Of a stretch of 64,000 bases of DNA, positions 63,929 to 64,000 are shown piece after piece. A program made the translations under genes and the position numbers. The stretch spans positions 124,001 to 188,000 of the forward strand of contig NZ_JADHZD010000007.1 in NCBI RefSeq assembly GCF_020102855.1, written 5' to 3'. Each line of letters starts with the position of its first letter. The stretch's first letter is position 1. The DNA is from Nocardioides lacusdianchii. Its GTDB lineage: Bacteria; Actinomycetota; Actinomycetes; Propionibacteriales; Nocardioidaceae. The notes beneath the pieces are model-generated. The model worked only from the letters and a program-made list of their open reading frames with translations. It did no database searches and was not told the DNA's origin.

Positions 63929-64000
63929 GGGTGTTCCTTTCGGTCGGAGGTCGGTCTGGCCCATGAACCCACGTCCCGGCCGCGCCCGCTGCGCCGAGCA

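Larger units (their letters stand above)
60063..64000. mobile_element. Integrative element at tRNA-Asn (left end, cut by the window)
   Basis: A tyrosine integrase next to the 3' end of a tRNA, an excisionase-like HTH gene just behind it, and genes with no recognisable housekeeping role, all on the minus strand, indicate an integrated element. The coding sequence here is a little less GC-biased than the flanking chromosome (more TT/AT-rich codons in the integrase). The second attachment site would lie beyond 64000. No replication or transfer gene is visible within the window, so phage, plasmid-derived or conjugative nature is undecided. Confidence 0.75.

Overview
The window is 64 kb of very GC-rich chromosome from an actinobacterium. 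The closest fit is the family Nocardioidaceae (Nocardioides-like). This rests on the high-GC coding style with many GTG starts, the dispersed intergenic elements of the GGTCGAGTAG...TATCGAGACC type, and actinobacterial gene sets and orders: phoH-ybeY-corC-cda-like-era, hrcA-dnaJ-rsmE, a DUF3097 protein, a DUF3618/holin-like/YtxH-like envelope cluster, and a leucine attenuator before leuA. The assignment comes from reading the sequence, not from a database search.

Layout. 1-6.8 kb: start of a secreted subtilisin-like protease, an XRE regulator, DegV, then comEA-comEC-holA, with rpsT convergent. 7-20 kb: accessory metabolism (two tandem phosphotransferases, GNAT, DMT exporter, lepA, HutD-like, esterase, AraC regulator, AlkZ-like protein, XdhC-like, UspA, alanine/sodium symporter, a third kinase). 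20-30 kb: acyl-CoA synthetase with a palindromic operator, hemW, DUF3097, small membrane proteins, an iron-box-controlled DUF2470 gene, and the CIRCE-controlled hrcA-dnaJ-rsmE operon. 30-35 kb: an ECF sigma factor translationally coupled to a GerMN/Gmad2 membrane protein, a paralogous GerMN lipoprotein, a HIT protein and a lipoprotein resembling the copper monooxygenases PHM and DBH. 34.5-39.7 kb: phoH-ybeY-corC-cda-like-SIP-era. 40-46 kb: septum-formation-type lipoprotein, FMN reductase, methyltransferase, leuA with leader peptide, hydrolase, recO. 46-50 kb: uppS and the zinc uptake operon znuA-znuC-znuB-zur. 50-60 kb: glyS, dusB, a secreted cell-wall protein with a structured 5' leader, dgt, dnaG, tRNA-Asn. 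60-64 kb: left end of an integrative element lodged at tRNA-Asn (integrase, excisionase-like protein, unknown genes), cut by the window edge.

Regulation. A recurrent pattern is a TANNNT-type -10 hexamer only 6-9 nt before a start codon with no Shine-Dalgarno sequence. This predicts leaderless transcripts for about twenty genes here, including two divergent pairs that appear to share symmetric -10 elements. Readable operators include two Zur boxes over the znuA promoter, CIRCE before hrcA, a DtxR/IdeR-type iron box before the DUF2470 gene, and a TACCG-CT-CGGTA palindrome before the acyl-CoA synthetase. Two intergenic arrays of a 34-bp repeat lie downstream of hemW and recO.

No CRISPR array, rRNA gene or complete insertion sequence was seen. 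No gap without an assigned gene exceeds 300 bases. The longest, after hemW, is filled by repeats.
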